From the NCBI GenBank assembly GCA_964657565.1, contig CAZZVQ010000013.1, positions 1-64,000 of the forward strand: a stretch of DNA of 64,000 nucleotides. The letters are read 5' to 3'. Below are positions 26,534 through 35,349 of the stretch, in pieces. Origin of the DNA: JAVVHH01 sp964657565 (GTDB taxonomy: Bacteria; Pseudomonadota; Alphaproteobacteria; Acetobacterales; Acetobacteraceae). Made by a program: the position numbers and the translations under genes. The notes below the pieces were generated by a model. It was given only the letters and a program-made list of their open reading frames with translations. It had not been told where the DNA came from and made no database searches. Each line of letters starts with the position of its first letter. Position 1 is the stretch's first letter.

Positions 26534-27745
26534 CTAGAACCGCACGGCGCCAAATGCGGCATAGGTGAACGCGATCCCGCTCGCCGCCATCGCGGCGGCG
26601 AGCAGGATGGGGGCGCGGCGGGCCGGGCTGCCGGCGGCGATGACGAGGCAGCTCAGGGGCCAGAACTCACTGAAGGCGCGGCAATATTCAAACGGCGTCA
26701 CGAACGCGCCGTCGCCCTCGCGGAGCCCGGCCATCAGCAGCGCCGGCGGAAGCCAGGCTGCCGCGATCCAGGCCGTGGCGCCGCGCCGCGCGCGGTAGGC
26801 CGCCGCCGCCGCGCGTCCGGCGACCACGAACAGCAGCACCAGCGCACCAAGGTTGAGCATCGCGAGGCTGCGGCGATTGTGGCCTGACACGGACGCGGCC
26901 AGCGCCGTGACCTTCTCGACCAGAGCCCGGCCAAGACCCAGCAGCGGCCAACCGAAATCGTGCGCCACGACGCCTTCGGAGGTGGTCTGGTGCCACAGGA
27001 TCGGCATCACCGCGTGGACCGCGAGCAGGGGCACCACCGCCAGCCCGTCGGCCAGCGCCAGGCGCCACGAGCCGCCGCGCCGGAGCGCGAGGAGGTCGTA
27101 GAGGAAGAGGCCGGCGAAGACCGGGGCCGTGGTCTCACGGGTGAGCGTGGCTGCGGCGCCGAACAGAATGTAGAGCGGCAGGCGGTCGCGCACGGCCATG
27201 GCGCTGAGCAGGAACGCGACGGCGACGATTTCCGCGGTGTCGTGGGTCAGGGTGACGAGCAAGCCGGGCCAGGCGACGATGGCCCAGGCGGTGGCGTCCG
27301 GGAGGGCCAGCCGGCGGACCAGCGACAGCGCCGCGGCCGCGATGCCGCCGATCCCGGCCAGATTGATGGCGAACAAGGCGGCTGCCGCGGCGCCGGGCTG
27401 GCCGGCAGAGACGATCCAGGCGAGCAGCGGGTAGAGGAAGCGCTGGGAACGGTAGACGGGGACGTCGAAGCGGATGCCGGCGGCGGTGTCGGCCAGCGAG
27501 AACGGGGCGACCGCGAGGCGGTAGAAGAATTGGCCGTCATAGCCGTAAGAGCCGGGGCGGACGTAGATCGGGGCCAGCAGCGCGTGCGGATCGACGAAGA
27601 AGTCGCCGGCGATGACGAAGAAGGAGAGGTCGCGGGAGCCCTGGACGAGGATCGGGAGGGTGAGCAGGAGGTAGGCGGCGGCGGCCAGGGCCGCGAAGCT
27701 CGTCGGGGTGAGGCGGGCGGCTCCGGCTTGCGACGGCACGCTCAC
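26534..27745 (-). CDS. polytopic membrane protein, glycosyltransferase-C-like
   Basis: 403 residues with roughly ten hydrophobic spans. Conserved-looking loop motifs are VRPGSYGYDGQFFYRLAVAP and VYRSQRFLYPLLAW near the N-terminus and THDTAEIVAVAFLLSAMAV in the middle, which resemble integral-membrane mannosyl-/glycosyltransferase-like proteins of surface-polymer loci. The family assignment is tentative. The GTG start at 27745 overlaps the stop of pdeM (GTGA), so it is translated within the repair operon, an unexpected place for a surface-sugar protein. Confidence 0.65.
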   Translation of the reverse strand: MSVPSQAGAARLTPTSFAALAAAAYLLLTLPILVQGSRDLSFFVIAGDFFVDPHALLAPIYVRPGSYGYDGQFFYRLAVAPFSLADTAAGIRFDVPVYRSQRFLYPLLAWIVSAGQPGAAAAALFAINLAGIGGIAAAALSLVRRLALPDATAWAIVAWPGLLVTLTHDTAEIVAVAFLLSAMAVRDRLPLYILFGAAATLTRETTAPVFAGLFLYDLLALRRGGSWRLALADGLAVVPLLAVHAVMPILWHQTTSEGVVAHDFGWPLLGLGRALVEKVTALAASVSGHNRRSLAMLNLGALVLLFVVAGRAAAAAYRARRGATAWIAAAWLPPALLMAGLREGDGAFVTPFEYCRAFSEFWPLSCLVIAAGSPARRAPILLAAAMAASGIAFTYAAFGAVRF

Positions 27746-28428
27746 CCCACCCCCTCCCGCAGGGCGTCGCGCTGCAGCGGGAAGGCGAAGAGGCGGTGTT
27801 GACCGAGCAGGAAGGCGCGGCCGCCGGTGGGGAACAGGCGGGCGATGGCCGGGCTGGCGACGTCGAGGCCGCCGGTGAAGGCGCCGAGCGCGGGCAGCAT
27901 CAGGCGCCGGTCGTCGGCGACGAAGCAGGGGCGGGTGACGTGGCCGGCGCGCGTCGGGATGCTGGCTTTGGGGTGGTGGTGACCGACCAGTTCGGGGCCG
28001 TGGTGGGTGGGGCGCGCCTGGTGGCAGAAGTCGAGGCCGGCGTGGGACCAGCACGCGGTGGAGAGGCCGGCAAGGCCGGGGGCTGGGGCCGGGTCGTGGT
28101 TGCCGAGCACCCAGACGAAGTCGATCTCCTCCGCCCAGGCGAGCAGGCGGGCGGCGTCGGCACGCGCCATGCGGCTGAAGCCGTAGCGGTCATGGAAACT
28201 GTCGCCGAGGGCGACGACGGTGAGCGGGCGGTGTTTGGCGAGCAGGCGGCCGAGACGGTCGAGGGTGATGGCGGTGTCCCAGGGCGGCAGCAGGCTGCCG
28301 GATTGGGCGGCGGCGGTGCCTTTTTCGAGATGCAGGTCGGCGACGGCGAGCAGGCGCTGTGCCGGCCAGTACAGCCCGCCGAGCGGATCGAGCAGGAGCT
28401 CGTGGCCGGCGAACTGGAGGGGGGTCAC
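27742..28428 (-). CDS. pdeM: ligase-associated DNA damage response endonuclease PdeM
   Basis: Calcineurin-like metallophosphoesterase/endonuclease of the ligase-associated DNA repair group. 228 residues with the metal motifs VADLHLEKGTAA, LGDSFHDRYG, VLGNHDP and ELVGHHHPK, and a C-terminal FTGGLDV segment typical of PdeM. It overlaps the Lhr helicase stop by 4 nt (ATGA), the usual arrangement for this pair. The companion ATP-dependent ligase and Snm1-like exonuclease are not adjacent here. Confidence 0.9.
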   Translation of the reverse strand: MTPLQFAGHELLLDPLGGLYWPAQRLLAVADLHLEKGTAAAQSGSLLPPWDTAITLDRLGRLLAKHRPLTVVALGDSFHDRYGFSRMARADAARLLAWAEEIDFVWVLGNHDPAPAPGLAGLSTACWSHAGLDFCHQARPTHHGPELVGHHHPKASIPTRAGHVTRPCFVADDRRLMLPALGAFTGGLDVASPAIARLFPTGGRAFLLGQHRLFAFPLQRDALREGVG

Positions 28429-30950
28429 GAGGACGCGCGGCGGCGTTTGGCGCCGGGTTGGCGCTGCAGGATGGCGAGGTTGGCACGGTGGACCGCATGC
28501 ACGCGCATCGGCCGTTCGCTCGGCTCCGCCAGCCCGGTCGCTTCGGCGACCAGCGCCTCCGTCTCTTCCAGCAACGCGTCCTCTCCTCCGTCGGTCCGCA
28601 CCGACTCCCGGCCGATGTCCAGCAGCACCGGCACCGCCAGTGGCGAGACCCGGGTCAAGGCCACGTGCCGCACCCGGCCGGCGATGCGGGACAGCATGCC
28701 GGCGACCCGGCCCACGTCGGTCAGCCCACTTGCCGCATCGGCGCGAGTCGCGCGCAACAGGACGTGGTCGGGCTGGTGGCGGCGGAGCACGTCGTAGATG
28801 AGGTCGGTGTTGACGGTCACCGCCTTGCGGGTCTTCTCGGCGCCGGGTTGGTTGCGCTCGACCAGTCCGGAAATGACGGCGACATTGCGGAAGGTGCGGC
28901 GGAGCATGCTGCTTTCGGCCATCCAGGCCTCGAGATCGTCGCCGAGCATGTCCTGCTCGAAGAGGGCAGCGACGTCGGTGGGTTCGTGGGCGGACCAGGT
29001 GGCGATGACGTAGTCGGTGGCGACGAAGCCGAGCGGGGCGTAGCCGGCCCGCTCCATGCGCCGGGTGAGCAGCATGCCGAGGGTCTGGTGGGCGTTGCGG
29101 CCTTCGAAGCAGTAGGCGACCAGGTACCAGCGGCCGTTGCGGGGGAAGGTTTCGACCAGGAGGTCATTCTCCCCGGGCAGTTCGGAGCGCTCGAGTTGGA
29201 GGGTGAGCCATTCGCGGACGGACTCTGGGAAGTGATGCCAGGAGTCCTTGTCGTGCAGCATGCGGCGGACGCGGTCGGCGAGGTTGGTAGTGAGCGGTTG
29301 GCGGGCGCCGGCGTAGGCGGGGACCATGGGCTCGCCGTCGCCGCCGTCCTGGACCTCGACGGTGGTCTCGCGGATGCGGATGAATTTGAGCAGGCGGCCC
29401 GCGAACATGAACGTGGCGCCCGGCGGCATCATGCTGACGAAGCTCTCCTCGACCTCGCCGAGGTTGGGGCCGCCGCGGCCGGCGTAGCGCACCTTGAGGA
29501 GAGGGGCTTCGACGATGGTGCCGAGGTTCATGCGAGCCATGCGGGCGATGCGTTCGCTGCGGATGTGGATCATGCCCTCGGAGTCGCTGAACAGTTTTCG
29601 ATACCGATCATAGGCTTGCAGGGCGTAGCCGCCGTCTTCGACGAAGCGGAGCACGTCGTCGAAATCGCGTTTGGTGATCATGGCGTAGGGGGCGGCGGTC
29701 TTGATCTCGGCGAACATGGCATGCGGGTCGAAGGGCGCAGCGGCAGCGGTCAGGAGGAGGTGCTGGGCGAGGACGTCGAGACCGCCGGGGCGGGGGAGGT
29801 CCCCGTCCTGCTCGCCGGCGGCGACGCCCTCGATGGCGGCTTCGCATTCGAGCAGTTCGAACCGGTTCGCCGGGACGAGGAGGGCGTTCGACGTCTCGTC
29901 CATGCGGTGGTTGGCGCGGCCGACGCGCTGGAGCAGGCGGGAGACGCCCTTGGGGGCGCCGACCTGGATGACTTGGTCGACGCCGCCCCAGTCGATGCCC
30001 AGGTCGAGCGATGAGGTGGCCACGACGGCGCGGAGTTTGCCTTGCGCCATCGCGGACTCCACTTTCCGGCGTTGGCCGATGTCGAGGCTGCCGTGATGGA
30101 CGGCGATCGGGAGGGTCTCGTCGTTCAGCTTCCACAACGCCTGGAACATGAGCTCGCCCTGAGCGCGGGTGTTGACGAACACGATCGTCATGCCGTGGGC
30201 GCGGATGCGTTCGAGGATGCGCGAGGCGGCGGTGAGGCCCATGTGGCCGGACCAGGGGAGGCGCTCCTCGGGCAGCATGACGGCGAGGGCAGGGGGTGCG
30301 CCCTCGGCGACCTCGGTGAGGACCGGGTCGCCACCGAGCCAGTCGAGCAGGGCGCGCTTGTGGGCGACGGTGGCGGAGAGCCCGACGCGGCGCAGGCCGG
30401 GGACGAGGGTGCCCAGGCGGGCGAGGCCGAGGGCGAGCTGGTCGCCGCGCTTGGTGCCGGCCAGGGCATGCACCTCGTCGACGATGATGGTGCGCAGCCC
30501 GGCGAACAACTCGGGCGCGTCGCGCTGCGAGAGGAGCAGGGCGAGGCTTTCGGGGGTGGTGAGCAGGATGTTGGGCGGGTTGAGTTTCTGGCGGGCGCGG
30601 CGGTTCTGCGGGGTGTCGCCGGTGCGGGTCTCGACGGTGATGGGCAGGGCCATCTCGTCGATGGGGGTGATCAGGTTGCGGGCGACGTCGGTGGCGAGGG
30701 CCTTGAGGGGGCTGACATAGACGGTGTGCAGGCCGGCATGCGGCGCCCGGGTGCTCGTTTGGGCGAGTTCGATCAGGCTGGCGAGGAAGCCGGCGAGGGT
30801 CTTGCCGCCGCCGGTCGGGGCGATGAGCAGCGCGCTGTGGCCGGAGCGGGCGGTGTCGATCATGGCGAGCTGGTGGGGCCGCGGGAACCAGCGGCGGCGG
30901 GCGAACCAGGCGGCGAAAGGTTCGGGTAATGTTCCCATCGGGTGCAACAC
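28425..30950 (-). CDS. ligase-associated DNA damage response DEXH-box helicase (Lhr family)
   Basis: Superfamily 2 helicase of 841 residues. Walker A LIAPTGGGKTLAGFLASL (about residue 40), motif II IIVDEVHALAGTKRGDQLALG (DEVH box), motif III LSATV, then IVFVNTRAQGELMFQALWK, SSLDLGIDWGGVDQVIQVG and RLLQRVGRANHR for motifs IV-VI, and a long C-terminal Lhr-core region. The length fits the ligase-associated subgroup rather than the 1500-residue Lhr. The ATG at 30950 is used; MGTLPEP at 30938 is an alternative. First gene of the leftward repair operon. Confidence 0.93.
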   Translation of the reverse strand: MLHPMGTLPEPFAAWFARRRWFPRPHQLAMIDTARSGHSALLIAPTGGGKTLAGFLASLIELAQTSTRAPHAGLHTVYVSPLKALATDVARNLITPIDEMALPITVETRTGDTPQNRRARQKLNPPNILLTTPESLALLLSQRDAPELFAGLRTIIVDEVHALAGTKRGDQLALGLARLGTLVPGLRRVGLSATVAHKRALLDWLGGDPVLTEVAEGAPPALAVMLPEERLPWSGHMGLTAASRILERIRAHGMTIVFVNTRAQGELMFQALWKLNDETLPIAVHHGSLDIGQRRKVESAMAQGKLRAVVATSSLDLGIDWGGVDQVIQVGAPKGVSRLLQRVGRANHRMDETSNALLVPANRFELLECEAAIEGVAAGEQDGDLPRPGGLDVLAQHLLLTAAAAPFDPHAMFAEIKTAAPYAMITKRDFDDVLRFVEDGGYALQAYDRYRKLFSDSEGMIHIRSERIARMARMNLGTIVEAPLLKVRYAGRGGPNLGEVEESFVSMMPPGATFMFAGRLLKFIRIRETTVEVQDGGDGEPMVPAYAGARQPLTTNLADRVRRMLHDKDSWHHFPESVREWLTLQLERSELPGENDLLVETFPRNGRWYLVAYCFEGRNAHQTLGMLLTRRMERAGYAPLGFVATDYVIATWSAHEPTDVAALFEQDMLGDDLEAWMAESSMLRRTFRNVAVISGLVERNQPGAEKTRKAVTVNTDLIYDVLRRHQPDHVLLRATRADAASGLTDVGRVAGMLSRIAGRVRHVALTRVSPLAVPVLLDIGRESVRTDGGEDALLEETEALVAEATGLAEPSERPMRVHAVHRANLAILQRQPGAKRRRASS

Positions 30951-31082
30951 ATAGAGCGTGTGTGCAGAAGGTCAAACGGGGCACGGCCGGTGAGGTCGCG
31001 GGTGCGGCTCCGCCTTAAGCAATTGTTAAGTCGTCGCCTGCATAATCAAGGACTTTCCGCTCGCCCCAGTTGAGGACCTCAC

Positions 31083-31256
31083 ATGTCGAAGAACCCGGCG
31101 AGCTTGCTTGTGCTCGCCCTGCGGTGTCGCCGAGGCGCTGCGATGGTCGAATATGCCTTGCTCGCCGGCTTCATCGCTTTGGTTGCCGTCGCCTCCGTCA
31201 GGACATTCGGCAACAATGTCAACTCGAAGTTCGTGGCGATCTTGGCCGCGATGTAG
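31083..31256 (+). CDS. Flp/Fap-type (type IVb) pilin
   Basis: 57-residue protein. After a short basic leader (RCRRGA) it has the Flp signature AAMVEYALLAGFIALVAVASV, with the Glu at position 5 and Tyr following as in Tad-system pilins, and a single long hydrophobic helix. The prepilin cleavage is expected at the Gly-Ala before AMVEY. GAGGA lies 7 nt upstream of the ATG. No tad/cpa assembly genes (prepilin peptidase, TadA ATPase, RcpA secretin) are in the window, so this pilin is isolated. It sits directly before tRNA-Ser. Confidence 0.82.
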   Translation: MSKNPASLLVLALRCRRGAAMVEYALLAGFIALVAVASVRTFGNNVNSKFVAILAAM

Positions 31257-31260
31257 GCTC

Positions 31261-31350
31261 TGGCGGATGGGGTGGGATTCGAACCCACGGAACGCTTGCA
31301 CGCTCGGCGGTTTTCAAGACCGCTGCCTTAAACCGCTCGGCCACCCATCC
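31261..31350 (-). tRNA. tRNA-Ser (anticodon TGA)
   Basis: Minus-strand cloverleaf of 90 nt including an encoded CCA. The acceptor stem is GGATGGG/CCCATCC with discriminator G. The anticodon loop CTTGAAA gives anticodon TGA. It has the long variable arm of class II tRNA-Ser and a TTCGAAT T-loop. It reads UCA and other UCN codons. Confidence 0.96.
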
Positions 31351-31390
31351 GGAGATCGCACCTAACCGCACGCGCGGAAGTGCTGCAAGA

Positions 31391-32584
31391 CTACTTTCGG
31401 AGGTCGGGGAGAAGGGCGGCGCAGATGCCCAAGGCGGGGAGGACCGAGCAGAGCTTGAAGACGAATTGCAGGCTGGTGGCGTCGACCAACTCACCCAGGA
31501 CCGCGGCGCCGAGGCCGCCGAGGCCGAACGCGAGGCCGAAGAAGATGCCGGAAATCAAGCCGACGCGACCAGGGAGGAGCTCCTGGGCGTAGACGAGGAT
31601 CGCCGAGGAGGCGGAGGCGAGGATCAGGCCGATGATCATCGTGAGCGCCGCAGTGCCACAGAGATTGCAGTACGGCAAAGCGAGGGTGAAGGGGAGGACG
31701 CCGAGAATGGAAAACCAGATGACGCGCTTGCGGCCGACACGGTCGCCGATCGGACCGCCCGCCATGACGCCGGCCGCGAAGGCGCCCAGGAAGAGGAACA
31801 GGAGGACCTGGGACGTTTGAACCGAGATGCCGAACGTCTGGATCGTGTAGAACGTGTAGAACGTGCTCAGGCTGGACACGTAGAAGAACTTCGAGAACAG
31901 CAGCACGATGAGGATCGTCAGCGTCCCGATCGTGCGGCCCTTGGACAGGACGGGCACGAAGCCGGAGGTCGCAGCCCGGCGCGGGCCGATCCGCACCGCA
32001 TACCAGCGGCTGACGAAGGACAGGATCACCATCGCCGACAGCGCCGCGACGGAGAACCAGGCGACGCTGGTCTGGCCGTGGGGGATGACGATGAACGCGG
32101 CCAGCAAGGGCCCCAACGCCTGGCCGGTGTTGCCGCCGACCTGGAAGATGCTCTGCGCCAAGCCGAACCGTCCGCCGGATGCATGCCGCGACACGCGCGA
32201 CGCTTCCGGATGGAACACGCTCGAGCCGAGGCCGACTAGGCTGGCGGCGAACAGCAGCGACCAGAAATGTCCGGCATAGGCCAGCACCACCAGGCCGCAC
32301 AGCGTGGCCAGCATGCCGAACGGCAGCGAGTAAGGCAGCGGCCGCCGGTCAGTATACAGCCCGACCAGCGGCTGCAGCAGCGACGCGGTGAGCTGGAACG
32401 CCAGGGTGATCAGGCCGACCTGGCCGAAATCGAGGGCGTAGTTGTTCTTCAGGATGGGGTAGATCGCGGGCAGCAGCGACTGCATCACGTCGTTCAGCAG
32501 ATGCGAGAAACTGATCGCGAACAGCACCGGGAAGGCGACCGCCGCCGCCGGATTGCCTCTAGTCGCTGCCGTGGTCGTTCCCAT
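31391..32584 (-). CDS. MFS transporter, fosmidomycin-resistance (Fsr)-like
   Basis: Twelve-span major facilitator, 397 residues. N-terminal SFSHLLNDVMQSLLPAIYPILK and QPLVGLYTDRRP are characteristic of the Fsr subfamily, followed by SVFHPEASRVSRHASGGRFG and FQVGGNTGQALGPLLAAF. The second half has GPIGDRVGRKRVIW, the classic MFS loop. Probable drug or metabolite exporter; the physiological substrate is unknown. Divergent from the amino-acid importer genes, 154 bp apart. Confidence 0.88.
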   Translation of the reverse strand: MGTTTAATRGNPAAAVAFPVLFAISFSHLLNDVMQSLLPAIYPILKNNYALDFGQVGLITLAFQLTASLLQPLVGLYTDRRPLPYSLPFGMLATLCGLVVLAYAGHFWSLLFAASLVGLGSSVFHPEASRVSRHASGGRFGLAQSIFQVGGNTGQALGPLLAAFIVIPHGQTSVAWFSVAALSAMVILSFVSRWYAVRIGPRRAATSGFVPVLSKGRTIGTLTILIVLLFSKFFYVSSLSTFYTFYTIQTFGISVQTSQVLLFLFLGAFAAGVMAGGPIGDRVGRKRVIWFSILGVLPFTLALPYCNLCGTAALTMIIGLILASASSAILVYAQELLPGRVGLISGIFFGLAFGLGGLGAAVLGELVDATSLQFVFKLCSVLPALGICAALLPDLRK

Positions 32585-32687
32585 TGCCGCATTCCCGTGC
32601 AGAAGCAGAGACTATGGGCGGCACCTCGGCAGCCGGAAAGCCTTGGGATAGCGGGGGAGGCATTCATTTCCTGCCTGCGCCCGAGTC

Positions 32688-32703
32688 CGGCATCACTTTT
32701 GCT
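32688..32703 (+). promoter_or_regulatory. putative sigma-54 promoter of the amino-acid ABC importer
   Basis: CGGCATCACTTTTGCT places GG (32689-32690) and GC (32701-32702) exactly 10 bp apart, and the -12 block TTTTGCT fits the sigma-54 consensus well. The -24 block CGGCAT is one or two bases from TGGCAC. Start of transcription would be near 32714, 25 nt before the ATG. Nitrogen control of such importers by NtrC is well known in other bacteria. Confidence 0.6.
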
Positions 32704-32738
32704 TTCCGTTTCCGATAGGCCCGACCGGAGTTCGCACC

Positions 32739-33518
32739 ATGAGACGCAGCATCATTGCCGGGGCATTGGTCGCCCTCAGCCTCAGCCTCAGCCTTCCCGG
32801 GGCCGCCAAGGAGTGGAAGACGGTCCGGATCGGGACGGACGCGACCTACGCGCCGTTCGAGAGCGTGGACCCGCAGGGCAAGATCTTCGGCTTCGAGGTC
32901 GACTATGCCAACGCCCTGTGCGCCAAGATGAAGGTGACCTGCACGTTCCAGAACCAGGATTGGGACGGGATCATCCCGGCCCTGCTGGGCGGTAAGTTCG
33001 ACGTCGTGATCTCGTCGATGAACATGACGCCGGCCCGGGCCAAGCGCGTGCTATTCACCGACGTGTATTACGCGACCCCGCCGGTGTGGGTGACGACGAA
33101 GGACAACAAGAGCAACGACACCTCGCCGGCGGCGCTGAAAGGCAAGATGATCGGCACGCAGTCTGCCACGACGTTCGCCAACTATCTCGAGGCGAACTAC
33201 AAGGGCTTCGACATCAAGGTCTATCCGGGCGGCGACGAACCGTTGGCCGATCTGGCCAACGGGCGGCTCGACTACGTCGTGCTGGAGCTGTTGGTGACCG
33301 AGAAGTTCATGGAGAAGAATCCGGATTGCTGCCGGATCGTCTCCGAGATCCCGCGCGACCCGGAGATCTTCGGACCGGGCGTCGCGGCGGCGCTGCGGCC
33401 GGAGGATACCGACCTGAAGACGATGTTCGACAAGGCGATCCGCGAGGCTGCGGCGGATGGCACCTTCGACAAGATCCAGAAGCAGTATTTCAAGGTGGAT
33501 ATCAGCCCGAAGAAGTGA
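32739..33518 (+). CDS. amino-acid ABC transporter periplasmic binding protein (HisJ/ArgT-like)
   Basis: 259 residues with a signal peptide (MRRSIIAGALVALSLSLSLPG). The mature protein is a type II periplasmic binding protein: VRIGTDATYAPFESVDPQGK, IFGFEVDYANALCAKM, WDGIIPALLGGKFDVVISSM and a TDVYYATPPVWV hinge region are typical of the basic amino-acid (His/Lys/Arg/Orn) group. First gene of a three-gene operon with two permeases. The exact ligand is not certain. Confidence 0.92.
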   Translation: MRRSIIAGALVALSLSLSLPGAAKEWKTVRIGTDATYAPFESVDPQGKIFGFEVDYANALCAKMKVTCTFQNQDWDGIIPALLGGKFDVVISSMNMTPARAKRVLFTDVYYATPPVWVTTKDNKSNDTSPAALKGKMIGTQSATTFANYLEANYKGFDIKVYPGGDEPLADLANGRLDYVVLELLVTEKFMEKNPDCCRIVSEIPRDPEIFGPGVAAALRPEDTDLKTMFDKAIREAAADGTFDKIQKQYFKVDISPKK

Positions 33519-34222
33519 GCGTGTCGGCGCTGGAGCTGCTGTTCGGCCCCGGTGGGTGGGCCCCGCTGATGCTCAAGGGGGCGGGGATCACCATCCTCCT
33601 CGCCCTGGCGAGCGCGCCGTTCGGCTTTGGCGCCGGGCTGATGCTGGCACTGATGAACCTCTCGCGCTACCGGGTGGTTCGGTCCGTGTGCCAGGCGTTC
33701 ACGACGCTGTTCCGCGGCATTCCCGACTTACTCTCCTTGTTCATCGTCTATTTCGGGCTGCAGGCGGCGCTGAACTGGATCGCGGGGCGGATCGCGCCGG
33801 GCCAGTCGGTGACGATGGACGCGTTCCTCGCCGGGACGATCTCGCTGGCGGTGGTGGTCGCAGCGTATTCGAGCGAGGTGTGGGTCGCGGCGCTGCATGC
33901 GGTGCCACCGGGTCAGCTCGAGGCGGCGTATGCACTCGGGATGAGCAAGCGGCGGGCTTTCGCGCTGGTGACGCTGCCGCAGCTCGGCCGGGTGGCGCTG
34001 CCCGGGCTCGGCAATATCTGGACGATCCTGCTGAAGGACACGTCGTTGATCTCGACGCTGGCGGTGACGGATTTGCTGCGGGCGGCGTCGGAGGCGTCCC
34101 GGAGCACGCTGCGGCCGATCCTCTTCTACAGCGCGGCGGCGATGATCTACTTGTTCTTCAGCATCGTCTCGGGCGCCATGCAGGCGGCGCTCGAGCGGCG
34201 CTCCAATCGCGGGTATGCGTGA
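33515..34222 (+). CDS. amino-acid ABC transporter permease (HisQ-like)
   Basis: Inner-membrane permease of 235 residues, about five spans. The EAA loop reads LEAAYALGMSKRRAFALVTLPQ, and FTTLFRGIPDLLSLFIVYFG is the typical HisQ/GlnP-family signature. The GTG start at 33515 overlaps the binding-protein stop (GTGA). A long upstream open frame is a shadow of the binding-protein gene. It ends by overlapping the second permease. Confidence 0.92.
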   Translation: MSVSALELLFGPGGWAPLMLKGAGITILLALASAPFGFGAGLMLALMNLSRYRVVRSVCQAFTTLFRGIPDLLSLFIVYFGLQAALNWIAGRIAPGQSVTMDAFLAGTISLAVVVAAYSSEVWVAALHAVPPGQLEAAYALGMSKRRAFALVTLPQLGRVALPGLGNIWTILLKDTSLISTLAVTDLLRAASEASRSTLRPILFYSAAAMIYLFFSIVSGAMQAALERRSNRGYA

Positions 34223-35001
34223 TGGGATCGTGGTTCGACTTTTCGATGCTGCAGACGAATGGCTGGCGGTTGCTGGCCGGGCTGCAGATCACCGTCGAGG
34301 TGGTGGTGATCTCCTGCGCGATCGGGTTCGTGCTCTCCTATCCGATCGCGCTGATGCGGATGGCGCGCCACCCGGTGCCGCGCACATTGTCGCTCTGCTA
34401 CGTCACGTTCTTCCGCGGTACGCCGCTGCTCTGCCAGCTTTACCTGGTGTACTACGGCGCCGGGGAGATCCGGCCGTTTCTCACATCGGCCGGGCTGTGG
34501 TGGTTCTTCCGCGACGCGTTCTACTGCTGCATCTTCGCCTTTGCGCTAAACACCAGCGCCTATCAGGGCGAGATCGTTCGCGGCGCGCTGCTTTCCGTGT
34601 CGCGAGGCCAGATCGAGGCGGCGCAGGCGCTGGGCTTGTCGCGCACCCGGATCGCGCGGCACGTCGTGTTCCCGCAGGCCTTGCTGGTGGCGCTGAGGCC
34701 GCTCGGCAACGAGCTGATCGGCATCATCAAGGCCTCGGCGCTGGCGGCGATCGTCACGTTGCTGGATCTGATGGGACAGACGCGCTTCATCTTCGCGCGC
34801 ACGTTCGATTTCTCGATCTACATCTATGCGGCGCTGATCTACCTCGCCATGACGGCGCTGATCGCCCGGGTCTGGAACATGGCGGAGCGGCGCCTGACCC
34901 GGCATATGCAACGGCGGCCCGACCCGGTGTCACTGGCGGTCTCCACCCCGGCCGGGGCGCCGCGGCCGGCCGATCTGACGACGGCGATCCAGGCGCGCTA
35001 A
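34222..35001 (+). CDS. amino-acid ABC transporter permease (HisM-like)
   Basis: Second inner-membrane permease, 259 residues. It has FFRGTPLLCQLYLVYYG, the EAA loop IEAAQALGLSRTRIARHVVFPQ, and LKASALAAIV-like terminal spans. Its ATG overlaps the TGA of the first permease by one base. The 35-residue Pro-rich C-terminal tail is unusual but cytoplasmic. No ATP-binding subunit gene (HisP/GlnQ-like) follows, so the ATPase must be shared from elsewhere. Confidence 0.92.
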   Translation: MGSWFDFSMLQTNGWRLLAGLQITVEVVVISCAIGFVLSYPIALMRMARHPVPRTLSLCYVTFFRGTPLLCQLYLVYYGAGEIRPFLTSAGLWWFFRDAFYCCIFAFALNTSAYQGEIVRGALLSVSRGQIEAAQALGLSRTRIARHVVFPQALLVALRPLGNELIGIIKASALAAIVTLLDLMGQTRFIFARTFDFSIYIYAALIYLAMTALIARVWNMAERRLTRHMQRRPDPVSLAVSTPAGAPRPADLTTAIQAR

Positions 35002-35086
35002 GCCTCGAACCATCATGTGACACGGCGCACAGCCGTGACGGTGAATTCTGGCACTCTGGGTTCATACCAGTGAGCTGGAGGACATC

Positions 35087-35278
35087 ATGAGCAACCTGAA
35101 TGCAGTGCGGACGGAGCTTCGCCGCACAGAGGAACGCACGCCCGAGCCAAGCCGCCTCGGCACCGTCGCGGCCGTGGCCCTGCTGATCCTCGCCGTATCT
35201 TGCGGCCTAGCCGAGATCCACCTGTTGCCCAGCTTCAGCGCGGACGATTTCAGCAGCATCCTTTTCGCCGCTGGATAG
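35087..35278 (+). CDS. small single-span membrane protein, unknown
   Basis: 63 residues: a charged N-terminus (about 20 residues), one hydrophobic helix (GTVAAVALLILAVSCGLAEI) and a short acidic tail. A good ribosome-binding site (CTGGAGGACATC) lies just before the ATG. I do not recognise it. It may be a late gene of the amino-acid importer operon (85 bp gap) or independent. Confidence 0.55.
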   Translation: MSNLNAVRTELRRTEERTPEPSRLGTVAAVALLILAVSCGLAEIHLLPSFSADDFSSILFAAG

Positions 35279-35349
35279 ACGCTGCAATGGTGGGGTTGCC
35301 CCGCAACGGCCGGACCCGGTAGTTAAATCGGGTCAAGTTCGGGTGTCGT

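Noticed and set aside
27796..30014. Long antisense ORFs over pdeM and lhr
   Set aside because: Low-complexity translations and firm sense-strand genes with conserved motifs.
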